Below are positions 1 to 9,667 of a stretch of DNA of 64,000 nucleotides, in pieces; positions within the stretch are counted from its first letter, which is position 1, and the number at the start of each line of letters is the position of its first letter. Made by a program: the position numbers and the translations under genes. The notes beneath the pieces were generated by a model that did not search any database, had not been told where the DNA came from, and was given only the letters and a program-made list of their open reading frames with translations. Source of the DNA: Chitinophagaceae bacterium. Its GTDB lineage: Bacteria > Bacteroidota > Bacteroidia > Chitinophagales > Chitinophagaceae. The stretch spans positions 186,001-250,000 of the forward strand of contig PMSV01000019.1 of NCBI GenBank assembly GCA_003168265.1. Reading direction: 5' to 3'.

Positions 1-30
1 AATTAACAGGGCTATTGAAAACAGCCTCAT
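1..30 (-). CDS. Start of an exported protein, cut by the window edge
   Basis: An ATG at 28-30 (minus strand) opens a frame reading MRLFSIALLI to the window edge, which looks like the start of a signal peptide. It lies about 90 bp downstream of nusB on the same strand. In many Bacteroidota nusB is followed by a DUF1573 lipoprotein gene and then yajC; that order is established knowledge, but only ten residues are visible here, so the identity is a guess. Confidence 0.35.
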   Translation of the reverse strand, partial: MRLFSIALLI

Positions 31-122
31 GAATTTTTTTTGCAAACCTAATCGATTCGATGGACACGGTATCGAATAATTTTCAAAAGTTCTTGGATTT
101 TTTACCAATATTGAAACTGGTT

Positions 123-1055
123 TCATGATTTGGCTGCCTTATAATTGACTTTAAGCATTTTATTTTCCTTTACCAACTCCTTATGGATATTATCCAGTAT
201 CCCATTAACAAAATGCCCGCTCTGTTCCGTACTATAGTCTTTTGCCAGATCAATATATTCGTTTATAGTGACCTTCGGTGGAATGGTTTCAAAATAAAGA
301 AACTCGGCCACTCCCATTTGCATGAAGATCATATCCAGTGTGGCGATCCTTTCCGCATCCCAATTCTTTAATTTGGGCTTGATCAGATCCACAATGGTCT
401 CCCTTTTTTCCATGACCGTGACCAGGAGTTTATTTGCAAAATCCCATTTTTCTTTTCCGAGAAGATCCTGAAAATTTACCGATTGCGGCTTGGCCAGATA
501 GGCAAGGATCAATTGCTGAAGCATATCGATATCATCATCCCAGTTTGGAAAGATCTCCTCTGCATTACTCACGAAGGTTTCACCTGGCAACATCAAGTCA
601 GTGAAAATGAATTCAAGGATTTCCTTTTCGGATTTCTTTTCCCGTGTAGCTGCCTGGATATATTTTTTATATTCATCGGTAGCTGCAAGTTCCTGATAGG
701 TTTTCTTAACCAATTCCTGATTGATGCGCAATTGCGGTATATCAACGGCCAATATTTTTTTAAAGGAAGCATCTTCCAGAATTTTCCAAATTGTCTCATT
801 ACCGGCAAGTCGGGTGTTCACATTCCTGTCCTGATCAGTAGGTAAATGTTTGGATGCACGGTTTCTTGCATCAGTCTCTGCATATCGCGCAACTTCAGAA
901 ATAAAATAGATTAGGTAAACAAACAATTGCCGCGTATTGTCAAAATGCTTTTGCAGAATCTTCATTTCATCTCCGGGTTTTTGGGAAAATTCTCCGGCTT
1001 CTAACGAATACAAGGTCTGCATGACTTTGACCCTGATATTTCTTCTGCTGATCAT
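123..1055 (-). CDS. nusB: Transcription antitermination factor NusB
   Basis: Soluble RNA-binding factor that joins NusE (S10), NusA and NusG on boxA RNA to prevent premature termination in rRNA operons. The protein begins MISRRNIRVKVMQTLYSLE, the conserved NusB start, and the helical NusB domain fills the C-terminal half, with a run around FETIPPKVTINEYIDLAKDYS and FVNGILDNI near the end. The length of about 310 aa is roughly double that of proteobacterial NusB, which is normal for Bacteroidota. The frame stays open 15 codons upstream of the chosen ATG, but the conserved MISRRN start fixes the call. Confidence 0.93.
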   Translation of the reverse strand: MISRRNIRVKVMQTLYSLEAGEFSQKPGDEMKILQKHFDNTRQLFVYLIYFISEVARYAETDARNRASKHLPTDQDRNVNTRLAGNETIWKILEDASFKKILAVDIPQLRINQELVKKTYQELAATDEYKKYIQAATREKKSEKEILEFIFTDLMLPGETFVSNAEEIFPNWDDDIDMLQQLILAYLAKPQSVNFQDLLGKEKWDFANKLLVTVMEKRETIVDLIKPKLKNWDAERIATLDMIFMQMGVAEFLYFETIPPKVTINEYIDLAKDYSTEQSGHFVNGILDNIHKELVKENKMLKVNYKAAKS

Positions 1056-1077
1056 GTAACAAGAGCTTATTGCGGCG

Positions 1078-1085
1078 CAAATATA
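1078..1085 (-). promoter_or_regulatory. Candidate -7 box for nusB
   Basis: On the minus strand this reads TATATTTG, matching the Bacteroidota -7 consensus TAnnTTTG, 23 bp upstream of the nusB ATG. No TTG at the expected 19-21 bp further upstream was seen, so only half of the promoter is supported. Confidence 0.35.
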
Positions 1086-1512
1086 ACGGATTGAAGCCAA
1101 ACCTCGTTATTGCTGGAGACACTGTCATCAATGGCTTTTTTAAGGTTTTTCGTGCCGAGGTCCTTATGGGAAATCTGAGCGGGTACACGGCATTTAGCAA
1201 TAACCTGACAGACTTTATATGCTGGCTGCCGGTGCTATGGATTTTGACCTATGGCGGAAAAAGCATGTCGGATGCACAAAATCCGAGCACTAATTCGCGC
1301 ATTAAATTAATTAAAGGAGGGTCTAATCGGACGATTTCAATGAATTCCTGAATCTCCTGGTTATTGGAGCCCAATAGAACAATACACTTGTCAACCTGTT
1401 AAATTCCCTCGGTGCCCTGCCTGAGGCCCTGGAACCGAAGGTAATCGACCAATAAATAGTTTTTGTTTTCCGAAAGGGGGGCTGCCAATAAAGGCGGCCT
1501 TTCTTCATTTTA

Positions 1513-1530
1513 ACTGACATGCATGCCAGT
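1513..1530. promoter_or_regulatory. Near-perfect palindrome, candidate heat-shock operator
   Basis: ACTGACATGCATGCCAGT has arms that match at 8 of 9 positions around its centre. It lies 163 bp upstream of groES. It is not a CIRCE element (TTAGCACTC-N9-GAGTGCTAA), and no CIRCE was found in the region. Its role as a binding site for a heat-shock regulator is an inference from its position and symmetry. Confidence 0.4.
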
Positions 1531-1640
1531 CGGCCTGAAAAATTGGCGGTCTGAAATCATAAATTAATGGCATTAAATCGATTAAATCTGAAAAATTGAC
1601 TTTCCAGGGTCTTTTGGTATGAATTTCGCCAAAGGATTCG

Positions 1641-1659
1641 CGCCTGCCCAGGGCAGGCG
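1641..1659. repeat. GC-rich perfect inverted repeat
   Basis: CGCCTGCCC-A-GGGCAGGCG: two perfect 9-bp arms around one base. The lack of a following T-run argues against a terminator for nusB or groES, and it sits only 34 bp upstream of the groES ATG. It looks like a short REP-type extragenic palindrome; a genome-wide count would be needed to confirm that. Confidence 0.45.
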
Positions 1660-1692
1660 AAAATCTTTCATCAATTTAAAATTAATACAGTT

Positions 1693-1986
1693 ATGGCCAA
1701 GAAGTTAGCGATTTTGCCAATAGCAGGCACAAAAAACCGGGTTTTTATCAAACCTGCCCCGGCTGAAGAAAAGACATCCGGAGGTATCATTATTCCAGAC
1801 ACCGCGAAGGAAAAGCCCCAGCGCGGAGAAGTAGTAGCTATCAGCGAAGTAGACGAGGATGGCAAGAAACCTGCCCTTAAGATCGGGGATGTGGTACTTT
1901 ACGGCAAATACGCCGGTACTGAAATCAGTTACGAAGGACAAGACTTCTTAAGCATGAGAGAATCCGACATAATTGCTAAATTATAA
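1693..1986 (+). CDS. groES: Co-chaperonin GroES
   Basis: The 97-aa heptameric lid of the GroEL folding chamber in the cytoplasm. The sequence shows the full GroES beta-barrel, with the mobile-loop region around [19 protein letters not shown] (about residues 25-43), then [21 protein letters not shown] and a C-terminal RESDIIAKL. The length is typical. groEL follows after 93 bp on the same strand, so the pair is probably one transcript, with the upstream palindrome at 1513-1530 as a candidate operator. Confidence 0.97.
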   Translation: MAKKLAILPIAGTKNRVFIKPAPAEEKTSGGIIIPDTAKEKPQRGEVVAISEVDEDGKKPALKIGDVVLYGKYAGTEISYEGQDFLSMRESDIIAKL

Positions 1987-2022
1987 TAATCTCTTGCCGG
2001 TTGCCCAGGACAAATAAGCTGA

Positions 2023-3717
<1,695 letters not shown>

Positions 3718-3733
3718 AAAATAGAACCTGAGT

Positions 3734-3771
3734 AGGCTGGTCCGATCTTTATTGGGCCAGCCTATTTTTTT
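3734..3771 (+). terminator. Rho-independent terminator of groESL
   Basis: AGGCTGGTCC pairs with GGGCCAGCCT (one G-U pair) around a 10-nt loop, followed by a run of seven T after one A. It begins 17 bp past the groEL stop codon. Confidence 0.88.
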
Positions 3772-3801
3772 GAGTACTCTGATATCCTTAAATTATATTT
3801 G
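3769..3801 (+). promoter_or_regulatory. Promoter for the GDSL hydrolase gene
   Basis: TTTG at 3769-3772 and TATATTTG at 3794-3801 are 21 bp apart, fitting the Bacteroidota -33/-7 consensus. The -33 box reuses the T-run of the groEL terminator. Transcription would begin near 3808, giving a leader of about 105 nt that opens in a small CGGTT/AACCG hairpin. Confidence 0.5.
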
Positions 3802-3913
3802 GCGGTTGGCTAACCGTTGAAATATGATTGCCATAATCATACCCTATTGAACTGTTTCTGAGAGGATTTCGTAGATACAATAGTTAGCGGACCAAATTAC
3901 CTCTTTCTATTGA

Positions 3914-4615
3914 ATGATAAAATCCCTTTTATACTCGCTGTTGACCCTATCTATTGCCCTGTTATTTTTTTCATTCAGGTTAAAAAACGATCAGATGGCT
4001 CATCATCCGATAAGTTTTCTTGCCCTTGGAGATTCTTATACCGTTGGCGAATCTGTGCCGGAGAGCGAACGCTTTGTTATGCAGGCAGTAGGAAAACTGA
4101 AGCAAGAGGGTATCGACATTGAAAATCCTGAGATCATAGCCCGTACTGGATGGACGACGGGAAACCTTCAGGATGCTATGAGGAATCACAATTTCCGGCA
4201 TCCTACCTATGATCTGGTCAGCTTGCTAATCGGCGTAAACAATCAATACCAGGGCAAATCCCTTGATGAATATGAACGGGAATTCAGGGGCTTGCTTCAA
4301 AGAAGCATCGAACTGAGCGCCCACCAACCCGGCCATGTAATCGTGATCTCTATTCCAGACTATTCAGTTACTCCATTTGCAAAAAGATCGGATCTGGCCA
4401 AATCGATAATTTCCAACCAAATCAAAGCTTTTAACGCAGTCAATTTCTGCCTCTCTCAGAAATTCGGGACCCGATACCTGGATATCACGGCTGATACCCG
4501 TCAGGCGGATCAGGAGCTGGATTTGATCGCTGAGGACGGGCTTCATTATTCAGGTTTGGAATATGCGGTTTGGGCCCGGAAAATGGCGGATTTGATTAAG
4601 ACTCTATTTCCTTGA
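3914..4615 (+). CDS. SGNH/GDSL-type esterase or lipase
   Basis: A 233-aa hydrolase with an N-terminal membrane anchor or signal segment (about residues 3-22), so it probably works in the periplasm or at the membrane. Block I is FLALGDSYTVGE with the nucleophile Ser41; block III GVNNQYQG carries the oxyanion-hole Asn; the Asp-His pair is D208-x-x-H211 in EDGLHYSG. These are the four hallmarks of SGNH hydrolases, whose substrates are acyl esters. The exact substrate cannot be read from the sequence. It stands alone behind its own candidate promoter. Confidence 0.85.
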   Translation: MIKSLLYSLLTLSIALLFFSFRLKNDQMAHHPISFLALGDSYTVGESVPESERFVMQAVGKLKQEGIDIENPEIIARTGWTTGNLQDAMRNHNFRHPTYDLVSLLIGVNNQYQGKSLDEYEREFRGLLQRSIELSAHQPGHVIVISIPDYSVTPFAKRSDLAKSIISNQIKAFNAVNFCLSQKFGTRYLDITADTRQADQELDLIAEDGLHYSGLEYAVWARKMADLIKTLFP

Positions 4616-4621
4616 GATAGT

Positions 4622-4668
4622 CCTGCATTTATGATAACCATCATTGCTGATATCATGTCAGGTTTTTT
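4622..4668 (+). terminator. Weak terminator-like hairpin after the GDSL gene
   Basis: CCTG pairs with CAGG and ATGATA with TATCAT, in an interrupted stem followed by seven T. It starts 7 bp past the stop codon. The internal bulges make it a modest candidate. Confidence 0.35.
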
Positions 4669-4717
4669 TGCAGGTAAAATTTCATTTAAATTCATAGATT
4701 AATACCAAACTAGGCCC

Positions 4718-6205
4718 ATGACCCGTATTTTTTTCCTTTTATTATTCGCTTCACAGACCGTTCTATCACAAAAAAATAATGCCATAATTTTCGAACAGTA
4801 TGTTCAATATTCCATGAAGGCCTGGAAGACACCGGGCATGTCCATCGTCGTAGTCAAAGACGGAAAAGTGGTTTTCAAAGAAGGATTCGGGGTAACGGAA
4901 CTCGGCAAATCGGCAAAATTCACAACTTCCACCCAATCGCTATGTGCTTCTACAACAAAGGCGATGACTGCTGTATGCATGGGGATGCTGTTGGATGAAG
5001 GGAAGATTAAATGGAACGATAAGGTCAGCGATATCTACCCCGAACTGAAACTTTATGATGATTATGCCAGCTCCCAACTTACAATCAAGGACTTGTTCAC
5101 GCATAATTCAGGCCTTGGGAACGCAGACTGGCTCTGGGTAACAGGCCAGCCGACAGACAGCATCATTTATAAGCTCCGCTTTTTTAGGCCAGCCTATTCT
5201 TTCCGGTCCTCATTCATATATCAAAACCTGATGTACATGATTGCCGGGGAAGTCATTCACAGGGTCTCGGGAAAACCCTGGGCTGAATTCATCAGAGAAC
5301 GCCTCTTCGAACCACTGGGCATGCATCATACTTATCCGACTTATGAGCTTTCATTGAATGAACCGAGCCATATCAGCCCTCATTGGATGTATAAAGACAG
5401 CGTAGTGAGGCCGATACCTTTTTTAAGTCCCAAAGGAGTGGATGCAGCCGGCGCAGTATGGTCATGTGCAGATGATATACAAAAATGGTTGCAGTTCATG
5501 CTGGACAGCGCCGAGGCAACCGGGCGCAGATTTCTTAAACCGGAAACCTATGCTGAGCTTATGAAGCCACAGGCAATGGTTACTGAATCCCAGTTCTATC
5601 CTACCCAGCAGATCACCAAACCACATTGGAAAACCTATGGAATAGGATGGTTCCAGGAGGATTACCGGGGAGAAATGTTGGAATTTCATACGGGGAGCCT
5701 GGATGGTGCGGTGGCAATTATCGGCATGATTCCCGACAAGCATTTTGGGGTGTATGTTTTTGCTAATCTGGATCATACCGAATTGAGACATGCTCTTATG
5801 TACAAGGCCATCGATCTCTGGTGCTTCAATGACAATAGCCAGGACTGGAGTTCGGAATTTTTTGCGCTTTACAAAAGATTAAAACAGGAAGCTGAAAAAG
5901 CCGAAGCTGAAAAAGAAGCCAAAAGAATCAACAATACGATTCCCACTCTTGAGCTCTCCGCTTATGAGGGCAAATACCGTAACGAAGTATTTGGCAATGC
6001 AGAGATCGTTTTTCACAATGACTCGCTCTTCCTGAAATTCCCAAATCATATTACAGCTTATCTGACTCATTGGCATTACAATACCTTCAGAGGCCAATAC
6101 AATTATGATTTTTTTCAAAAATCCTGGATCCAGTTCTCAATGAACGAGCTGGGTAAGATTTCGCAGTTTGATATTGATGGAATGTCCTATAAAAAAGAAA
6201 ATTAA
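4718..6205 (+). CDS. Serine hydrolase, class C beta-lactamase/PBP fold
   Basis: A 495-aa exported protein (signal peptide about residues 1-18, ending LSQ). The beta-lactamase-related domain has the SxxK motif S78-T-T-K81, the Tyr-x-Asn motif Y168-Q-N170 and HTG at 324-326, the variant of KTG common in esterase/peptidase members. A charged, Glu/Ala/Lys-rich linker near 390-405 leads to a C-terminal lipocalin-like DUF3471-type region. Family members act as D-amino peptidases, esterases or beta-lactamases; here peptidase or esterase is more likely than resistance. It is single, with a hairpin terminator just past its end. Confidence 0.85.
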   Translation: MTRIFFLLLFASQTVLSQKNNAIIFEQYVQYSMKAWKTPGMSIVVVKDGKVVFKEGFGVTELGKSAKFTTSTQSLCASTTKAMTAVCMGMLLDEGKIKWNDKVSDIYPELKLYDDYASSQLTIKDLFTHNSGLGNADWLWVTGQPTDSIIYKLRFFRPAYSFRSSFIYQNLMYMIAGEVIHRVSGKPWAEFIRERLFEPLGMHHTYPTYELSLNEPSHISPHWMYKDSVVRPIPFLSPKGVDAAGAVWSCADDIQKWLQFMLDSAEATGRRFLKPETYAELMKPQAMVTESQFYPTQQITKPHWKTYGIGWFQEDYRGEMLEFHTGSLDGAVAIIGMIPDKHFGVYVFANLDHTELRHALMYKAIDLWCFNDNSQDWSSEFFALYKRLKQEAEKAEAEKEAKRINNTIPTLELSAYEGKYRNEVFGNAEIVFHNDSLFLKFPNHITAYLTHWHYNTFRGQYNYDFFQKSWIQFSMNELGKISQFDIDGMSYKKEN

Positions 6206-6213
6206 CTAGAGTC

Positions 6214-6846
6214 TCATGTGGCCGGCTTCGCCGGTTTTTTCAGCCATATGCTGAGCAATCCCAGTAGAAAAAAAACGATAAGTAAGCCCAGCGCATGAAT
6301 CAGGGAATTCCGGTAACCGATGGATTCTACATCTATGAAGGGATAAGGATAAAAACGAGTATAGATCGCCTGTATCAACACCCATCCGAAATAAAATATG
6401 GGATAGATCATCCAGCGGAAAATATTGCGAACATTCATATTTGAAGCCGGTGTAAAAATCAGCCAAAACAGGATATAGAGGATTGGAACGACACTATGAA
6501 GCAGGGTATCGGCAACCCATTGAAGTCCCTCCGGTTTCCAAAGCCTGCTTAAAAGCACATGATAAACCAATCCCACTACGACTATATAAACCCCGACTGC
6601 CGATTGCAGGCTGCTTTTATCAAAAAACCCTCCGGGTTTTACCAATACCGAACTTAGGCAAATGGCGACGATCAGATTGGTTTGTATCGTGAAATAAGAA
6701 AAAAATCGGATGATGCCCTCTCCTGTCGGCAGAACCAAAGCAGCCCAGGTCTTGCTGGTGATCCAGTACTGTAACAAGGTGCCGGCCCAGGCGGAAAGCG
6801 CCGTCAGTACGATGAACACATTTTTTATTACAGTTCTTTGACCCAT
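6214..6846 (-). CDS. Pr6Pr family integral membrane protein
   Basis: A 210-aa protein with about six hydrophobic helices and the run FFSYFTIQTNLIVAICLS near residue 46, characteristic of the Pr6Pr family. Function is unknown for the family. It ends convergently with the serine hydrolase gene only 8 bp away, and its last codons contain that neighbour's terminator hairpin on the opposite strand. Confidence 0.75.
   Translation of the reverse strand: MGQRTVIKNVFIVLTALSAWAGTLLQYWITSKTWAALVLPTGEGIIRFFSYFTIQTNLIVAICLSSVLVKPGGFFDKSSLQSAVGVYIVVVGLVYHVLLSRLWKPEGLQWVADTLLHSVVPILYILFWLIFTPASNMNVRNIFRWMIYPIFYFGWVLIQAIYTRFYPYPFIDVESIGYRNSLIHALGLLIVFFLLGLLSIWLKKPAKPAT
6222..6240 (+). terminator. Terminator of the class C-like serine hydrolase gene
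   Basis: CCGGC-TTC-GCCGG followed by six T. It lies inside the 3' coding end of the convergent Pr6Pr gene, so the same bases serve as terminator on one strand and C-terminal codons on the other. Confidence 0.8.
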
Positions 6847-6867
6847 GCCTGATATAGATTCAATATC

Positions 6868-8061
6868 CTAACTTAGTTTAGCAAGGGCATGTTTTATACG
6901 AGCCCAGGCTTTCTGAATATTGACTGCGCTATTGGCAAAAGAAAAACGCACACAATTGGGTTCTCCAAATGCATCTCCCATTACAGAAGTTACATGCGCC
7001 GTATTGAGCAGGTACATCGAAAAATCTGCTGAATTATTAATTAGGGTTTGCCCATCCGAAGTGCCAAAATAAAAGCTCACATCGGGAAAAATGTAAAATG
7101 CACCTTCGGGCTCAAAGCATTTAAGTCCCGGTATTTGACCAACGAGATCCATTGTGATTTTTTTTCTCCTGGTGAATTCCTCAGTCATCTTCCGGGAAGG
7201 CTTTAGGTCGGTCGTTAACGCCACAACTGCCGCCTTTTGGGTAATCGAGTTGGCGCCGCTTGTGAATTGTCCCTGCAATTTTTCGCAGGCTTTCGCCACC
7301 TCGGTGGAAGCCGCAATATATCCAAGCCTCCAGCCGGTCATGGCGAACCCCTTACTCAAGCCATTTACGATGATGACACGGTCCTTCAGACCTTCAAACT
7401 GTGCGATGCTTTCATGTTTGCCGACAAAATTGATGTATTCGTAGATTTCGTCGGATATGACAAGGATATCCTGGTATTTCAGGAAAACTTCGGCCAAATC
7501 CTTCAACTCTTCCTTACTGTAAACGGCTCCCGAGGGATTGCAGGGAGAAGAAAACAGGAACAAACGTGTCCGGGATGTGATCAGCGATTCCAACTGATCA
7601 GGTTTTATTTTAAAACCGCTTTCCATAGTAGTATGGGCTTCTACCACCTTTCCGCGCGCAATCTTTACCAGTTCTGAATAAGTGACCCAATAGGGGGTCG
7701 GTATGATGACCTCATCCCCTTCATCTACGATGGCAAGGATGGTATTGGCAAGGCTTTGTTTGGCGCCCGTGGATACTACAATATTTTCCGGTTTGTATTC
7801 CAATTGATTGTCCCGCTTAAGCTTGGCGCAGATTGCTTCCCTCAGATCCGGATAGCCCGGAACGGGGGGATAATGGCTCCAATTATCGTCAATGGCTTTT
7901 TTTGCGGCATCCTTGATATGTTGAGGTGTATCGAAATCAGGCTCTCCCAGGCTGAGGTCGATCACATCGACGCCCCTGGCTCTGAGTTCACGGCCGAGCT
8001 TGGTCATTTTCAATGTCTCCGGTTCTGCAAACCGGTTTAATAAAGTAGATAAATGCTGCAT
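6868..8061 (-). CDS. PLP-dependent aspartate-type aminotransferase
   Basis: A 397-aa class I aminotransferase of the aspartate aminotransferase Ib/gamma type. Visible are the N-terminal VIDLSLGEPDFDTP, the cofactor phosphate-site region STGAKQSL, SSPCNPSGAVYSKEEL, the Asp/Tyr pair in ISDEIYEYI and the PLP Schiff-base lysine in NGLSKGFAMTGWRLGY. The expected reaction is aspartate + 2-oxoglutarate to oxaloacetate + glutamate, although prephenate or alanine specificity cannot be excluded. It follows the Pr6Pr gene's start by 21 bp on the same strand, so the two may be cotranscribed. Confidence 0.9.
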   Translation of the reverse strand: MQHLSTLLNRFAEPETLKMTKLGRELRARGVDVIDLSLGEPDFDTPQHIKDAAKKAIDDNWSHYPPVPGYPDLREAICAKLKRDNQLEYKPENIVVSTGAKQSLANTILAIVDEGDEVIIPTPYWVTYSELVKIARGKVVEAHTTMESGFKIKPDQLESLITSRTRLFLFSSPCNPSGAVYSKEELKDLAEVFLKYQDILVISDEIYEYINFVGKHESIAQFEGLKDRVIIVNGLSKGFAMTGWRLGYIAASTEVAKACEKLQGQFTSGANSITQKAAVVALTTDLKPSRKMTEEFTRRKKITMDLVGQIPGLKCFEPEGAFYIFPDVSFYFGTSDGQTLINNSADFSMYLLNTAHVTSVMGDAFGEPNCVRFSFANSAVNIQKAWARIKHALAKLS

Positions 8062-8080
8062 GTCCTTTTATTAAGCGCCG

Positions 8081-8088
8081 CAAAAGTA
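8081..8088 (-). promoter_or_regulatory. Candidate -7 box for the aminotransferase gene
   Basis: TACTTTTG on the minus strand, 19 bp upstream of the ATG, matches TAnnTTTG. A well-spaced -33 TTG was not seen. Confidence 0.35.
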
Positions 8089-8131
8089 TAAAATTATGTG
8101 TTTTGAATTTTGAAAAACTATCCACCTGTTA

Positions 8132-9445
8132 TCAATGATAATCCAACTGAAATGCAGAGAGGTCTGGTATATGGCTTTTTTTCCTTTTCAATTCCTGCTG
8201 ATAAATCAATCTCCCGAGTTTTTTCAGGAAAGGATAGCCGACCGAATCGTAATCGTACTTGTCATCATTTAGCACTCCGTCCCGGTTGCAATAGATCGTC
8301 GCGCTAAGCATAAATTCCACATGATTTGTGAAATCGGCAAAATAGCAGATATCCGTAAGGAAGCCATATGCATCCCCTACTTTATTAAAAATTCGTATTG
8401 TCTTTGGCAGTCTTCCCGTATCAGATCCCCAGTAAAGGAATTTACAGTAGGCATCCCGGTTAAAAAAGGTGTCATAAGAGGGGTTTGTGCTTTCTGAAGG
8501 ATATTCCGACATGTATTGATAAAGAAAACGATAATCATCAGGGATCAGGCCAAATGGGTTGGCTGGAATCACTGCATCCGGAAAAATCACCGAACGCAGG
8601 ATCCTGTGAAGGGAATTAAGAGAGATGCGGTTCTTGAAAGAAAAATCCATGGGACGATTGACCAGTTTCCCATCCTGGAAAAATGCCTGACCTACCGAAT
8701 CATGCCTGTAAGAAAATGGCTGCCGGGAAATTACCGGACCCTGACAGTATATTGTTTTGCCGGAAGGATCATAAAAAAATACCGGATTTGTATGCGCATT
8801 CTCGTCCAGGCTTAAAGATATCTGAAGGCGGTGCCGGATCTCTGCTTCCGGGCAGCCAAGTTCCTCCAGGTTCTTATTAATGTATTCCTGGCCCAGAAAT
8901 TCATAAAGCCGGTTAAAGGCTTCATTGTCGCTGACCAGGAAGATTTTTTTGATATATTGGCCAATACTGGGCCTGCCATCTTCTGAAGTCGGATCATTGA
9001 AGACCCGGCTTTGCCCTTCATAAGCACTGTCGGTGATCATGGTCGAATTACGGTCGAGTCCCTGCAAATGCAGTTCATGGAGCTTTTTTAAGGCCAGGAA
9101 TGCCACAGGCATTTTGACAGTAGAGGCAGGGTAAAAATAGTTCCGCTCATTAAGGTGATAATAGAAATCTTTGAAAACTGGCTTATTATAATCGTGTTCA
9201 TCCCGATCAATTTGCGTATAGATGATCTGAATCCTGAGCGAATCGGAATTTGCCAGAATAGCTCCGAACTCAGCTGGATGGATTTTCATCCATTTTTCCA
9301 GAGTAACCGTATCAGCCTGGGTCGGATTCGATTTTCCGGGTTTGCCGGCTGAATGACTTTTTTGAGCACAAATCGGATTGAAAAAGCTGATCGCAGAGAT
9401 GGCGATTGTCCAAATCATTATGGGGATTCCCTGATTTCTAATCAT
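8132..9445 (-). CDS. Serine hydrolase, class A beta-lactamase-like
   Basis: A 437-aa exported protein with a hydrophobic N-terminus (to about residue 27, ending CAQ). It has the class A set: S108-T-V-K111 (active Ser and Lys), S172-D-N174, and KVG near residue 359 in place of KTG. The Val in KVG and the 60-residue N-terminal extension before the fold differ from resistance enzymes, so a role on cell-wall peptides or as a non-resistance serine hydrolase is more likely than antibiotic resistance. It stands alone. Confidence 0.8.
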   Translation of the reverse strand: MIRNQGIPIMIWTIAISAISFFNPICAQKSHSAGKPGKSNPTQADTVTLEKWMKIHPAEFGAILANSDSLRIQIIYTQIDRDEHDYNKPVFKDFYYHLNERNYFYPASTVKMPVAFLALKKLHELHLQGLDRNSTMITDSAYEGQSRVFNDPTSEDGRPSIGQYIKKIFLVSDNEAFNRLYEFLGQEYINKNLEELGCPEAEIRHRLQISLSLDENAHTNPVFFYDPSGKTIYCQGPVISRQPFSYRHDSVGQAFFQDGKLVNRPMDFSFKNRISLNSLHRILRSVIFPDAVIPANPFGLIPDDYRFLYQYMSEYPSESTNPSYDTFFNRDAYCKFLYWGSDTGRLPKTIRIFNKVGDAYGFLTDICYFADFTNHVEFMLSATIYCNRDGVLNDDKYDYDSVGYPFLKKLGRLIYQQELKRKKSHIPDLSAFQLDYH

Positions 9446-9542
9446 ACAAAGAGTTTAGCTGAGTCCAGTCAAAACAAGTCCAACCAGGCTTTTAGCGGTT
9501 TAATTTATCATTTTTGTCTTAAAATCTTTCAATTCTAAAGCC

Positions 9543-9550
9543 TATATTTG
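9543..9550 (+). promoter_or_regulatory. Candidate -7 box for secDF
   Basis: TATATTTG matches the Bacteroidota -7 consensus. The nearest TTTG (9513-9516) is 26 bp away, longer than the usual 19-21 bp. If used, it gives a secDF leader of about 110 nt that contains a 13-codon open frame at 9579-9620. Confidence 0.4.
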
Positions 9551-9667
9551 CCGCTCTTTTAAAAAAAGCCAAAAATCAATGAAACCGAGTATGCGCATTT
9601 TGACGCACAAGGAGGATTGAATAGGCGAGGTTCCATCTGACAAACTGAAAAAACTAAAAATTTACAG

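Larger units (their letters stand above)
1101..1692. other. Gene-free region between nusB and groES
   Basis: About 600 bp without a convincing gene; the short open frames on either strand show no family features. It holds a near-palindrome at 1513-1530, two copies of CTGAAAAATTG at 1535-1545 and 1588-1598 (53 bp apart), a sigma-70-like pair TTGACT/TATGAA at 1596-1601 and 1618-1623 with a 16-bp spacer, and a GC-rich perfect inverted repeat at 1641-1659. All lie upstream of groES, so this is probably its regulatory region plus non-coding filler. Confidence 0.5.

Noticed and set aside
1070-1520. Open frames of 65-93 codons on both strands between nusB and groES
   Set aside because: No signal peptide, domain or composition typical of a protein, overlapping frames on opposite strands, and they cover likely regulatory sequence of groES.
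3980-4201. A 73-codon minus-strand frame in the GDSL gene
   Set aside because: Shadow of a well-supported gene, no features of its own.
8132-9445. Reading the class A-like serine hydrolase as an antibiotic-resistance beta-lactamase
   Set aside because: It has KVG for KTG and a long extra N-terminal part, and no mobile element or resistance context; only the general serine-hydrolase family is supported.
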